Assembly (NCBI GenBank): GCA_964195545.1
Contig: CAXMQQ010000024.1
Coordinates: 1 to 33,493, forward strand
DNA: 33,493 nt
Reading direction: 5' to 3'
Source of the DNA: JAHEEL01 sp964195545
GTDB taxonomy: Bacteria; Actinomycetota; Acidimicrobiia; Spongiisociales; UBA5794
Under the pieces are notes generated by a model, which had not been told where the DNA came from, made no database searches, and worked only from the letters and a program-made list of their open reading frames with translations. Positions 1 through 12,430 of the stretch are shown here, one piece after another. The position numbers and the translations under genes were made by a program. The stretch's first letter is position 1. Each line of letters begins with the position of its first letter.

Positions 1-159
1 CTCATACGGTCCAGATCGGTGGCTCATCTCGATCATCGACATTCCAGTTTCTCGGTAGTCGACGATCTCGGCCTGAATCTCCTCGAGCACAGGAAGCGGC
101 AACATGCTCGGCCCAGCACTGAAGTTGATGGCTCTCGTGGAGAGGGGACGGCCTGACAT
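1..159 (-). CDS. serC: Phosphoserine aminotransferase, N-terminal fragment (cut by window edge)
   Basis: The first 53 codons of a PLP-dependent phosphoserine aminotransferase, which converts 3-phosphohydroxypyruvate and glutamate to phosphoserine in cytosolic serine synthesis. The protein shows the family's N-terminal signature: INFSAGPSMLP at residues 11-21, a PVLEEIQAE helix, then the TGMSMIEMSHRS block at residues 38-49. These match the start of known SerC proteins closely (family knowledge). The chosen ATG at 159-157 has a GGAG just upstream and no in-frame ATG close above it. The gene continues beyond position 1, so the PLP lysine and the rest of the fold cannot be seen. It is divergent from everything to its right. 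The identification is firm, although only about one seventh of the protein is present. Confidence 0.93.
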   Translation of the reverse strand, partial: MSGRPLSTRAINFSAGPSMLPLPVLEEIQAEIVDYRETGMSMIEMSHRSGPYE

Positions 160-176
160 CGTCTCCGGACCATACC

Positions 177-527
177 GTGGCCCTTGGGGTCGTACTCCGT
201 GCTCCGAGGTCGGACTCGTTCTCACGAGACACCCTCTCCGCATCGCTGACAGTGCGAGTCGCGCCGCTCAGTACGTTGAGGAAGGCGACTATCTCGATCT
301 GGCCGAGCACACCCGACGATCGTCGAGGTCGAGGCGCTTGCCTCACGGCGCAAGGCGACCGGACCCTCAGAACGATCTGGCCAGGCCACGCCGACCCTAT
401 CCGTCGTCTGGTTATCAACCCGCTCGACCCACAGCAGGTCAGCAATCTCGGCCTCTCCTCTTCCCCCATTACCCAGGCCGTCATCGCGGATCCGGGATTG
501 CTCGAACCAACGGATCGGAATAGTTGA
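177..527 (+). pseudogene. Possible decayed MarR-family regulator
   Basis: This fills the 420-base gap between serC and the flavin oxidoreductase, which otherwise has no gene. One frame is open from about 177 to 527 and shows a MarR-like C-terminal half: TPDDRRGRGACLTAQG (the beta-wing region, about residues 43-58 from base 177), followed by a helical WPGHADPIRRLVINPLDPQQ stretch. The preceding recognition-helix region reads badly in this frame. A nearby frame gives a better fragment (DYLDLAEHT), which suggests small indels. Third codon positions are GC-rich as in real genes. No good start codon or ribosome site is seen. I infer a recently frameshifted regulator that may once have controlled the adjacent oxidoreductase. 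It could also be non-coding DNA with a chance resemblance. Confidence 0.35.
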
Positions 528-581
528 ATACTCAATATCGTTCGACCAACAACTCTCTGCCAACCACACCCAAGGACACCT

Positions 582-1607
582 ATGTTCGAACTCGGACTCA
601 CAAGCTTCGCCGAAGCTCCACCGGAGCCCGTCGGCGGCAAGATCATCAGCCACGGCGAACGCCTCCGCAATGTTGTAGCCGAAATTGAGAAGGCGGACCG
701 GGTCGGACTCGATGTCTACGGGCTTGGGGAGCACCACCGCATCGACATGGCGGCGTCCGCACCAGCCATCACGCTCGCCGCCGCTGCGGCGCGCACCGAG
801 CGGATCCGCCTGAGTTCCGCCGTGATCGTGCTGAGCTCCGCGGATCCCGTGCGGACCTTCCAGGACTTCTCGACACTCGACCTCATCTCCTCCGGCCGGG
901 CGGAACTGCTTGTCGGTCGTGGTTCCTTCATCGAGTCGTTCCCCCTATTCGGCCAGTCGCTTGACGACTACAACGAACTGTTCGCTGAGAAACTCGACCT
1001 TCTCGTTCAGATCCGCGACAACGAGCGGGTCACATGGAGCGGCGAATTCCGCTCACCGCTCGACGATCAGCCCATCTATCCGCGTCCCCACCAGGACCAA
1101 CTCCCGATCTGGGTCGGTGTCGGTGGTACCCCGGCCTCGATCGTCCGTGCCGCGAAGATGGGCCTGCCGGTGGCCCTCGCAATCATCGGCGGCGACCCGG
1201 TGCGGTTCCGTGCCTTCGCCAGCCTCTACCGCAGGACCCTCGCCGAATCTGGCTTCGACCCGGACTCGATCCCGCTCGCCGTCCACGGCCTCGGCCACAT
1301 CGCGGACACAAACGAGGAAGCCGCCGACCAGGTCTACGCCTCGTTCACCGCCAATATGAACCGCATCGGGCGCGAGCGTGGCTGGCCGCCCCTGACCCGG
1401 GAGCAGTTCGACCGGATGCGCAGCCCCGATGGATCACTCGTGCTTGGTGATCCAGAGACGGTCGCTGCCAAGATCCTGAGATGGAAGGAAGTGCTTGGCA
1501 TCGACCGATTCATGCTCCACACCGCAGGCACCGTCCCCCACGAGGCCGCCCTACATTCGATCGACATGCTCGGCACCGAAGTGTCGAGGACCGTCCGCGG
1601 GACCTGA
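582..1607 (+). CDS. LLM-class (luciferase-like) flavin-dependent oxidoreductase
   Basis: A 341-residue protein of the bacterial luciferase-like monooxygenase superfamily, a TIM barrel that uses reduced FMN or F420. The order of motifs is typical: an N-terminal beta strand FELGLTSF, YGLGEHHR at about residues 46-53, then TERIRLSSAVIVLSSADPVRTFQDFSTLD, which is the conserved core, then LPIWVGVGGTPAS near residue 180. Residue count matches the family. The start is the ATG at 582, with AAGGA five bases upstream. A perfect stem-loop follows the stop, so the gene is probably monocistronic. The substrate cannot be told from sequence, since members range from alkane and sulfonate oxidation to F420-linked reactions. 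There is no flavin reductase next to it. A decayed MarR-like sequence lies just upstream. Confidence 0.92.
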   Translation: MFELGLTSFAEAPPEPVGGKIISHGERLRNVVAEIEKADRVGLDVYGLGEHHRIDMAASAPAITLAAAAARTERIRLSSAVIVLSSADPVRTFQDFSTLDLISSGRAELLVGRGSFIESFPLFGQSLDDYNELFAEKLDLLVQIRDNERVTWSGEFRSPLDDQPIYPRPHQDQLPIWVGVGGTPASIVRAAKMGLPVALAIIGGDPVRFRAFASLYRRTLAESGFDPDSIPLAVHGLGHIADTNEEAADQVYASFTANMNRIGRERGWPPLTREQFDRMRSPDGSLVLGDPETVAAKILRWKEVLGIDRFMLHTAGTVPHEAALHSIDMLGTEVSRTVRGT

Positions 1608-1615
1608 CACCCATT

Positions 1616-1633
1616 CTTCCCCCTCGGGGGAAG
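1616..1633 (+). terminator. Perfect GC-rich stem-loop after the flavin oxidoreductase
   Basis: CTTCCCCC and GGGGGAAG form an 8-bp perfect inverted repeat with a two-base centre, starting nine bases after the oxidoreductase stop. Position and strength suit a transcription terminator, but no T-run follows it. This could be a non-canonical actinobacterial terminator or an RNA 3'-end stabiliser. Confidence 0.4.
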
Positions 1634-1755
1634 GGATCAGTCAGCGGCATGCTGCTCGGTCTTGCTCGCTGCTTGTAGCTGCTAACTGGAACCCCTGCGA
1701 TCCACTTCGTCGTCGAATGACGGGTAGGGTGCGCCACCCCCCCAGGAGGTTCCCT

Positions 1756-2178
1756 TTGCACACCACACCGACGTTGAGTCACGCCGATGCGCTGGTTGTC
1801 GTCGACGCGATCCGGGCCGAACTGGAGCGGCGGGACAAGGGGGCTGCGGTTGCGGTCGTGGACGCTCATGGCGAACTTCTGGCGTTTCTGCGGACCGATG
1901 GGTGCAAGCTGCCTTCGATCACCATCGCCATCAACAAGGCCTACACGGCGTCGAGGGAACAGGATGACTCGCTCACGGTCGGCACCCGCTCCCGCGCCGA
2001 AGGCTTCCCCATGACAAACTTCGGCGAGCTTCGCTACGTGTCGTGGGGCGGTGGATTTCCCCTGGTCGTAGACGGGGAAGTCGCTGGCGCCGTCGGCGTC
2101 TCGGGACTGCCGGAAGCAGAAGACATGGATCTCGCCCTTCACGGTATCGCTGCCTTCGAACGGTCTCTCACCGACTAA
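1756..2178 (+). CDS. GlcG/HbpS-family protein (heme-binding domain)
   Basis: A 140-residue, single-domain GlcG/HbpS (DUF336) protein. The family includes the Streptomyces haem-binding HbpS and GlcG of glycolate operons. The roles of most members are unclear, and cofactor or haem binding is only known for a few. Visible family marks are AVAVVDAHGELLAFLRTDG at about residues 34-52, the helix INKAYTASREQ, and the glycine-rich GGGFPLVVDGEVAGAVGVSG near residues 97-116. I chose the TTG at 1756 because a perfect AGGAGG lies six bases upstream (1744-1749) and the homologous domain begins right after it; the open frame further upstream reads as nonsense. No signal peptide is seen, so it is likely cytosolic. 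The next gene, gltB, begins 110 bases downstream. Confidence 0.88.
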   Translation: MHTTPTLSHADALVVVDAIRAELERRDKGAAVAVVDAHGELLAFLRTDGCKLPSITIAINKAYTASREQDDSLTVGTRSRAEGFPMTNFGELRYVSWGGGFPLVVDGEVAGAVGVSGLPEAEDMDLALHGIAAFERSLTD

Positions 2179-2250
2179 TCCGGCCGCCGGACCGTGGAAG
2201 CTGCTGTTTCGCATTCCTTTTCTCGGACGGACCGCATCGACCCTATGTTC

Positions 2251-2280
2251 TTCAGAGTCAGCTGAACACCAATTGGGTGT
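2251..2280 (+). promoter_or_regulatory. Two adjacent small inverted repeats in the gltB leader
   Basis: TTCAG-N6-CTGAA (2251-2266) runs directly into ACACC-N5-GGTGT (2266-2280), ending eight bases before the gltB start codon and overlapping the approach to its GAGGA ribosome site. They could form an operator or small RNA hairpins that affect initiation. The arms are only 5 bp, so chance is possible. Confidence 0.25.
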
Positions 2281-2288
2281 GAGGAACC

Positions 2289-6895
<4,607 letters not shown>

Positions 6896-6896
<1 letters not shown>

Positions 6897-8335
6897 TGGG
6901 TTCGCCAACCGGCTTCCAGGATATCGACCGCAAGCAACTCGGCACTCTCCCGGTGGAGGAGCGTCGGCAGAACTTCCGCGAGTTCGCGATCCCCTTGCGG
7001 AACGCCGAAGTGTCCGAGCAAGGCGCACGGTGCATCGACTGCGGGATTCCCTACTGCCACTCCGGCTGCCCCGTCGACAACCTCATCCCGGACTGGAACG
7101 ATCTCGCCTATCACGGCCGGTGGCGCGAAGCCATCGACGTGCTTCACTCGACAAACAACTTCCCGGAGTTCACCGGGCGGGTCTGCCCGGCTCCATGCGA
7201 AGAGGCGTGCACGCTCAACCTCCACAACGCCCCGGTCTCAATCAAGGCGATCGAGTACTCGATAATCGAGAAGGCGTGGCGCCAGCGCTGGATAGAACCC
7301 AAGATTCCGCACCGCCGCACAGACAAACGCGTTGCCGTCGTCGGATCCGGACCTTCCGGCCTGGCTTCGGCCCAGCAGTTGGCGCGGGCAGGACACAGCG
7401 TGGAGGTCTTCGAGAAGAACGCCAAGATCGGCGGACTGCTCCGCTACGGGATCCCCGACTTCAAACTCAAGAAGCGGACCATCGACCGGCGGATGTCCCA
7501 GATGCAGGCCGAGGGCGTGGAGTTCCGGGTCAATCGGCACATCGGTGTCAACTGGCCCGTCGAGCGACTCCTCAACGAGTACGACGCTGTCGTGCTGGCT
7601 GCCGGATGTGAACAGCCGCGGGACCTCACGGTTCCCGGTCGGGCTCTCGACGGCGTGCACTTCGCCATGCCGTTCCTCACCCAGCAGAACCGAAGGGTTG
7701 GCAACGAGTCGCTCGACGAACAGGAGCCGATCAGCGCCAAGGGAAGACACGTCGTCGTTATCGGCGGCGGCGACACTGGCGCCGACTGCGTCGGCACCTC
7801 GAACCGGCAAGGGGCCGCATCGGTGACCCAACTCGAACTGCTGCCGAAGCCACCCGAACGCCCCGATAAGGCGCAGACTTGGCCCGACTGGCCGAACCGT
7901 CTTCGGACGTCAACCTCCCATGAAGAGGGGTGTGAGCGCCGCTGGGCTGTCTCGACGACGTCGTTTGAGGGATCGGACGGACGCATCGAGCGCCTCCGCG
8001 GCGTGGAAGTCGAGTGGGAGAACGCCGGCGGCCGCCGGCAAATGACCGAGGTGGAGAACTCCGAGTTCGAACTCAAGGCCGACCTTGTGCTCCTGGCCAT
8101 GGGCTTCGTCAGCCCCGTGCACGAGGGCCTGCTCGAGCAACTCGAGGTCGCCATCGACGAACGCGGCAACGTCGCGGCCGACGAGGGTGACTTCGCCACG
8201 AGCATCCCCGGCGTCTTCGCTGCCGGCGACATGCGCCGCGGCCAGTCACTTGTCGTGTGGGCAATCCGCGAGGGCCGCCACTGCGCGAGAGCCGTGGACG
8301 AATACCTCATGGGCCACACCGATCTGCCGAACTGA
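6896..8335 (+). CDS. gltD: Glutamate synthase (NADPH) small subunit
   Basis: A 479-residue GOGAT beta subunit that takes electrons from NADPH through FAD and passes them via 4Fe-4S clusters to GltB. N-terminal cysteines lie in two groups: Cys46, Cys49, Cys54 and Cys58 (RCIDCGIPYCHSGCP), then Cys97, Cys101 and Cys105 (CPAPCEEAC). The FAD-binding GSGPSGL is at residues 150-156, and a second Rossmann motif GGGDTGADC binds NADPH near residue 290. The closing FAD motif is GVFAAGDMRRGQSLVVWAI. The start is the ATG at 6896, which shares one base with the gltB stop. The open frame above it overlaps gltB and is not part of this gene. Together with gltB it forms the ammonium assimilation route used with glutamine synthetase. 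Confidence 0.98.
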
Positions 8336-8499
8336 CAGTTGCCATCCGCCAGACGCGAGGCGCGGATCCGGGATCACGTTCTTGGCCATTGCTCTATTGG
8401 TCGCGGTGTGGCTCCTAATGAGGGGAGGGCTTCAGAGGGGGGAGTCTCAATAGATCGCGGTGAACCCGCAGCCAGCACCTAGAGCGAGTCTCCTCTCGA

Positions 8500-9747
8500 C
8501 TACAGCGAACTCGAATCCTTCTGATGGCGGGAGCGTTCGTACTCGTCATCGAGAATCGACAGCACTCCTTCGATCATCTGAGCTGACTGGTACGAGTAGC
8601 CGAGGTCGAAGATGTGCTGGGCTCCGGGGAACTCCATGTAGATGACTCGATTTTGCGAAACGGCCACGAGTCGCTCGACGAAGGCTCTTGCCTCCACCAC
8701 GGGAGCGAGCGAGTCACGATCGCCCTGGGAGATGACGAAAGGAGGAGCCCCGGAATGGATCCGATCGATCGGTGACATCTCCGCGAACTTCTCAGGTTCG
8801 TCATCGAGAAACGCCTTGATGACGAGGGGTTCCATGAGCATGGGAACGAACCGGGGCGTCTGAGCACCCATTCGGTTCGTGACGTCGTAGATCCCATAGA
8901 CAGGAGCAGTGATCTGGACGGACGTATCGGCGTCCTCGAACCCGGGTTGATACCGCGGATCATTCTCTGTGAGACCAACAAGGGCGGCCAGGTTCCCACC
9001 GGCCGATCCACCCGACACCGCAACGAACGAAGGGTCGCCCCCGTACTCTGCGGCGTGGTCTCGAACCCACACAAGACCTGCCTTGACGTCGGCGAGTTGA
9101 TCAGGCAAGGCCACTCCCGGACTCAGGCGATAGTTGACCGAGAAGCACAGCCACCCGGCGCGGACCATGTGGTGCAACAAAGGGATTCCCTGCTCACGCT
9201 TGTCGCCCATGATCCAGCCACCACCGTGGATGTACATCAAGACCGGCCGGTCCCTTCGATCGGTCTTGTCGCGATAGACATCGAGTTTGACGGTGTGGCC
9301 AGCGACCCGCCTGAACTGGATGTTCTTGATCTTCTCGACGGATCGACCCCTGAATGGGGCAGCGAGCAGGACTCGCCAAATGGGAACCCGGGGACCCGAC
9401 CGGGTCACGCCCGCTGCATCCAACGCTGTATCAACCACGTCGCCTGACTTCCGCGTTCGCACAAGGAGCAGAACGGTCCCGAACCAGGAGAAGACGAGGA
9501 GTACGATGCCGACCCAGCCGACCGGATGCTCCAGCGCTCCCATCCAGATGAGGACGCCGGCGATCACCATCTGGAAGAAGATGAGTTGGCCCGGAAGCCC
9601 GATCACGAACCACGACCAGAACATGCTTGGGAAAAGCAACGCCGTCTGGCGGAACGGATACAGAGCGTTGAACGTCGCTGCGACTGCCCACATCCCGAGC
9701 AAGAGCAGCAGGATTGCGTTGATCACCGACCAATCCAGGTTGGTCAT
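8500..9747 (-). CDS. Membrane-anchored alpha/beta-hydrolase (hormone-sensitive-lipase/BD-FAE type esterase)
   Basis: A 415-residue carboxylesterase with an unusual N-terminal membrane part. About residues 8-28, 36-70 and 78-96 form roughly three to four hydrophobic segments. The hydrolase domain begins near residue 140. It has the oxyanion motif HGGGW at 174-178, nucleophile Ser248 in GGSAG, a probable acid Asp345 in GDRDSL, and His378 in GAQHIF. This is the order of the HSL/BD-FAE esterases. The start is the ATG at 9747, which overlaps the stop of the acyltransferase as ATGA, so the two proteins are made together. I infer a lipid or acyl-ester hydrolase at the cytoplasmic membrane that acts on a product related to the acyltransferase. 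The active-site side relative to the membrane cannot be decided here. Confidence 0.92.
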   Translation of the reverse strand: MTNLDWSVINAILLLLLGMWAVAATFNALYPFRQTALLFPSMFWSWFVIGLPGQLIFFQMVIAGVLIWMGALEHPVGWVGIVLLVFSWFGTVLLLVRTRKSGDVVDTALDAAGVTRSGPRVPIWRVLLAAPFRGRSVEKIKNIQFRRVAGHTVKLDVYRDKTDRRDRPVLMYIHGGGWIMGDKREQGIPLLHHMVRAGWLCFSVNYRLSPGVALPDQLADVKAGLVWVRDHAAEYGGDPSFVAVSGGSAGGNLAALVGLTENDPRYQPGFEDADTSVQITAPVYGIYDVTNRMGAQTPRFVPMLMEPLVIKAFLDDEPEKFAEMSPIDRIHSGAPPFVISQGDRDSLAPVVEARAFVERLVAVSQNRVIYMEFPGAQHIFDLGYSYQSAQMIEGVLSILDDEYERSRHQKDSSSL

Positions 9748-11051
9748 GCTTCGCCGAGGATCGTCGAGAGCTCCGCGTCTGCCTCGACGCGGAGTTTCGT
9801 CAAATCCGGCAAGAGAGCGAGATGATTGCGAACTGCCCACCAACCCGAGAGGGCCTCGAAGAGATCGGCGATCTGTGTGATGGCCAGAACCAGGAATACG
9901 AGGCCGATGGCGACCAATACGAAGGTCAGCCATGCGATTGATGGATCGCTTATGCGAATGAGGATGATCCACGACAGGGGGAACACGACCATGCCCGTGA
10001 TCACACGAGCGGTCCCTTTCGACACCGGCTCCTTCACCAGGGCGCCGACTGCCATGACAAGCAGAATGGCGACGAAGTTCGCTGTCAAACCGAGGAGGGC
10101 GAACGGTGCCATCAGCACCACGATGATGCCCTTCACGAGGGCGACCCTGGCGAGATCCGTTGTCTTGGGCACCGGTTGAATCTGGTCGTCCTCGAGGCCG
10201 CTGGCTGTGAGGGCGAGTTGGTAGCGACCGGTGGCGGCGAGTCGATGCTCGCTGTCGACGTTGGCTGAACCGGCAAGCTCCTGGGCGACTGTCCGGAGTT
10301 CGACCATCGTTGGTTCGGAGAACGCCTTGGACATCCCGGTTCTCAGATGGATCGAAGCGGCCAGCATCATCGTGCGCTCACGCACAAGGGATCCGTAGTC
10401 GGGAGAGACCGCTCCAAGGCGTTCAGCGACGAGACCTGTCACCTGATCGACGAGAGCCCGGTTCGCTTCCTCAGGTTCCTTCCCGTCTGCCAGGTCGATG
10501 ATCCCAGTCTCGGTTATCCGTTCTCCCACTTCGACGAGCACGCGTGACCGCGACGAGACTTTGTCTTCGTAGGTGATGCCCACCGGAACGATCGCCAGGT
10601 TCTGGACCCCCGCTTCGATCGCGCTCAAGGCCATGCGGGCGGCGCCGGTCCGGACCTTCTGGAGTTGCTGAGTGTCCGTGACCGTGCCCTCCGGGAAGAT
10701 GAGGACGGTCCTGCCCTTGGCGAGTACCTTCGAGACCTCATCGAACGACGAGGCGTTCTTCGCCACGTCTGCGTGATCCGATTGGCGGTAGACCGGGACG
10801 ACTCCCAACGCCCTGAGACCCAGTCTCAGGGGAAGTGTCTTGAAGAGGGTCGACTTTGCAACGATGTGAGGGAGTCCACCAAGCGCCCGGACGACAACGA
10901 TCGCGTCGACGAGGCCACCGAAGTGGTTCGCAACGATAAGTCGGGGACCGTCGTGGATTGCCGAGCCGTCGACTTCGACACCCTTGAACAGGACGAGCGT
11001 GTAGATGCGGGCGAAGACACCGGCCAACCACCAACGGATTCGATAGAACAT
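9744..11051 (-). CDS. Lysophospholipid/glycerol-phosphate acyltransferase (PlsC-like)
   Basis: A 435-residue acyltransferase. The LPLAT catalytic motif is ANHFGGLVD at residues 41-49, giving His43-X5-Asp49 rather than the more common H-X4-D. The same spacing is known in the branch with NHPNxLLDP motifs. The second motif FPEGT is at 119-123 and the third region, IVPVGITYEDK, is near 155. An N-terminal hydrophobic patch (residues 6-22) and a C-terminal block with four or so membrane segments (about 285-395) anchor it. The protein is longer than classical PlsC because of this C-terminal membrane part. It probably acylates a lysophospholipid or glycerol phosphate from acyl-CoA or acyl-ACP. It heads a two-gene unit with the esterase, overlapping by four bases. 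Confidence 0.92.
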   Translation of the reverse strand: MFYRIRWWLAGVFARIYTLVLFKGVEVDGSAIHDGPRLIVANHFGGLVDAIVVVRALGGLPHIVAKSTLFKTLPLRLGLRALGVVPVYRQSDHADVAKNASSFDEVSKVLAKGRTVLIFPEGTVTDTQQLQKVRTGAARMALSAIEAGVQNLAIVPVGITYEDKVSSRSRVLVEVGERITETGIIDLADGKEPEEANRALVDQVTGLVAERLGAVSPDYGSLVRERTMMLAASIHLRTGMSKAFSEPTMVELRTVAQELAGSANVDSEHRLAATGRYQLALTASGLEDDQIQPVPKTTDLARVALVKGIIVVLMAPFALLGLTANFVAILLVMAVGALVKEPVSKGTARVITGMVVFPLSWIILIRISDPSIAWLTFVLVAIGLVFLVLAITQIADLFEALSGWWAVRNHLALLPDLTKLRVEADAELSTILGEA

Positions 11052-11157
11052 GGCACCACTTTATGACGTGCCGGCTTCCCTCCGGTGTATCGGCGGCATG
11101 CCTCCTGGCAGCGGGAGCCAGAGTCTGCCGACTTCCGGTCCCTTTAGGATGCCCCCC

Positions 11158-11805
11158 ATGATCCCCATCCTCACTGGATTCGCTGCGGGCGGACTGCACG
11201 TCTTCTCAGGGGTCGATCACCTCGCAGCCCTTGCCCCGGCGGCTGTAGAGAATCCGTCCAGTGCTGCACGAACCGGGATCTTCTGGGGCCTCGGTCACGG
11301 AATCGGTGTCGTGATCATCGGTGGAGTCGGGTTGGTGCTGCGAGGTTTCGTCGACGTCGAGGTCTGGTCGGGGTGGGCGGAGTTCTTGGTAGGTTTCCTG
11401 CTCATCGGTATCGGTGGATGGGCGATCTTCCAAGCAGGACGGATTGAGATCCACGAGCACCCACACGTTCACGACGATCAAGGCCATGGGCATGTCCACG
11501 CACATGACCGCGGCGACCGGTCACACCATCATGCGGCGCTCGGCGTCGGTGTCTTCCACGGCGTGGCAGGCGGTGGGCACCTCTTCGGTGTTCTTCCAGC
11601 GCTCGCGCTCCCGACGTATGAGGCGATCCTGTATCTCCTCGCCTACCTCGTTGCGTCTGTCGTTGCCATGGGGGCATTCGCATACGGAATAGGTGCTCTC
11701 GCAGGGAGAACCGGAGACGTATGGATCAGGCGGATGATGTACGGTTCCGGCGTCTTGGCGGCGGGCGTCGGCGTGTTCTGGATCGTCAGCACCTGGCCGT
11801 TCTGA
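11158..11805 (+). CDS. NicO/HupE/UreH-like membrane transporter with His-rich loop
   Basis: A 215-residue, about six-helix membrane protein related to the NiCoT/NicO and UreH/TauE-like metal exporters. Helix I carries His14 and Asp20-His21 (LHVFSGVDHLAALAP), which corresponds to the family's H-X4-D-H metal motif but with five residues between. A cytosolic-type loop at residues 97-125 is packed with about a dozen histidines. The second half repeats the theme with GVFHGVAGGGHLFGVLPALALP. I chose the ATG at 11158 because AGGA lies eight bases upstream; the ATG at 11149 overlaps that ribosome site. The gene is divergent from the acyltransferase and convergent with the flavodoxin. Nickel or cobalt is the likely cargo by family, but no urease, hydrogenase or cobalamin gene is nearby to confirm it. 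Confidence 0.78.
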   Translation: MIPILTGFAAGGLHVFSGVDHLAALAPAAVENPSSAARTGIFWGLGHGIGVVIIGGVGLVLRGFVDVEVWSGWAEFLVGFLLIGIGGWAIFQAGRIEIHEHPHVHDDQGHGHVHAHDRGDRSHHHAALGVGVFHGVAGGGHLFGVLPALALPTYEAILYLLAYLVASVVAMGAFAYGIGALAGRTGDVWIRRMMYGSGVLAAGVGVFWIVSTWPF

Positions 11806-11833
11806 TCAGAGCTGGTCGGCCGGCTGGGATCGC

Positions 11834-12334
11834 TCACAGGGCGACCGTCGCGAGATTCCTGGCCCAAGCAAGGGCTCGTTCAGTTTCGCCATCGCTGATC
11901 GGACCCGTCGTACCCTCGACGTGGAAGATCTCGGCGGGTACGACGACTCGGTAGCCGAGGCGCTTCAGTCGTTTCCGCGCACCGCGAGCGGCGGATCCGG
12001 GAAGGCTCGGCTTGCGGATGCTGGTGTCGAACGTGGCCGCGGCAACTCCGGCCACCTTCGGCAGGGATCCGAGCCACTCACGGATTCCGATGCCCGGCGA
12101 AATGAGCGGCTCATCCGTTTCTGAGATGGCTCCCTTGCGAGAATCAGGTCGGCTGAGACCGAACTGGTGCGTGGGTCCGCCGACGACGAGTAGGTCGGTG
12201 TCTTCCCACGGAGATGGTGCCTGTCCGACTTCGAGACACTCGGTCTCCAACGTGGCGCGCAGTCCCTCGGCGATCGCCTCGGCGATCTCCTTGGTGTTCC
12301 CGAACATCGACTCGAATACGACGAGCGCCTTCAC
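11834..12334 (-). CDS. Flavodoxin-like protein
   Basis: A 166-residue flavodoxin-fold protein with one FMN expected. The phosphate-binding loop is SMFGNT at residues 9-14 after the first strand KALVVFE, and the next strand-loop DLLVVGGPTHQFGLS is the usual flavin ring-binding region. The GTG at 12334 is the start, because GGAGG lies six bases upstream and the fold begins there; open frame further up is not homologous. The length is right for a short-chain flavodoxin. It lies 94 bases after the ABC-2 permease on the same strand and might be read from the same transcript. Its redox partner cannot be inferred. It could also be a flavodoxin-domain protein of the protoporphyrinogen-oxidase type, but the loop and length fit better with a simple flavodoxin-like protein. 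Confidence 0.88.
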   Translation of the reverse strand: MKALVVFESMFGNTKEIAEAIAEGLRATLETECLEVGQAPSPWEDTDLLVVGGPTHQFGLSRPDSRKGAISETDEPLISPGIGIREWLGSLPKVAGVAAATFDTSIRKPSLPGSAARGARKRLKRLGYRVVVPAEIFHVEGTTGPISDGETERALAWARNLATVAL

Positions 12335-12407
12335 TGTGATCCTCCCAGATCGACACGACCAGCATGCCCTCTCCCGACCGGCGCGCCAGGGCCCTCCGTC
12401 CCTTCCA

Positions 12408-12430
12408 GACCCCTGACGTACTGCGGGGTC
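12408..12430 (-). terminator. Weak inverted repeat at the end of the ABC-2 permease gene
   Basis: GACCCC and GGGGTC (6-bp arms, 11-base loop) flank the region just past the permease stop codon. No T-run follows. It may attenuate transcription into the flavodoxin gene, but the support is thin. Confidence 0.22.

Noticed and set aside
2..737. Long open frames on the minus strand across the left end (222 and 171 residues)
   Set aside because: They run through the serC start and the flavin oxidoreductase in wrong frames and have no recognisable domain; serC in a third frame matches its family exactly.
8336..8499. Possible tiny membrane peptide ending at 8453 (FLAIALLVAVWLL)
   Set aside because: No start codon or ribosome site in frame; likely a chance hydrophobic stretch in the gap between convergent genes.
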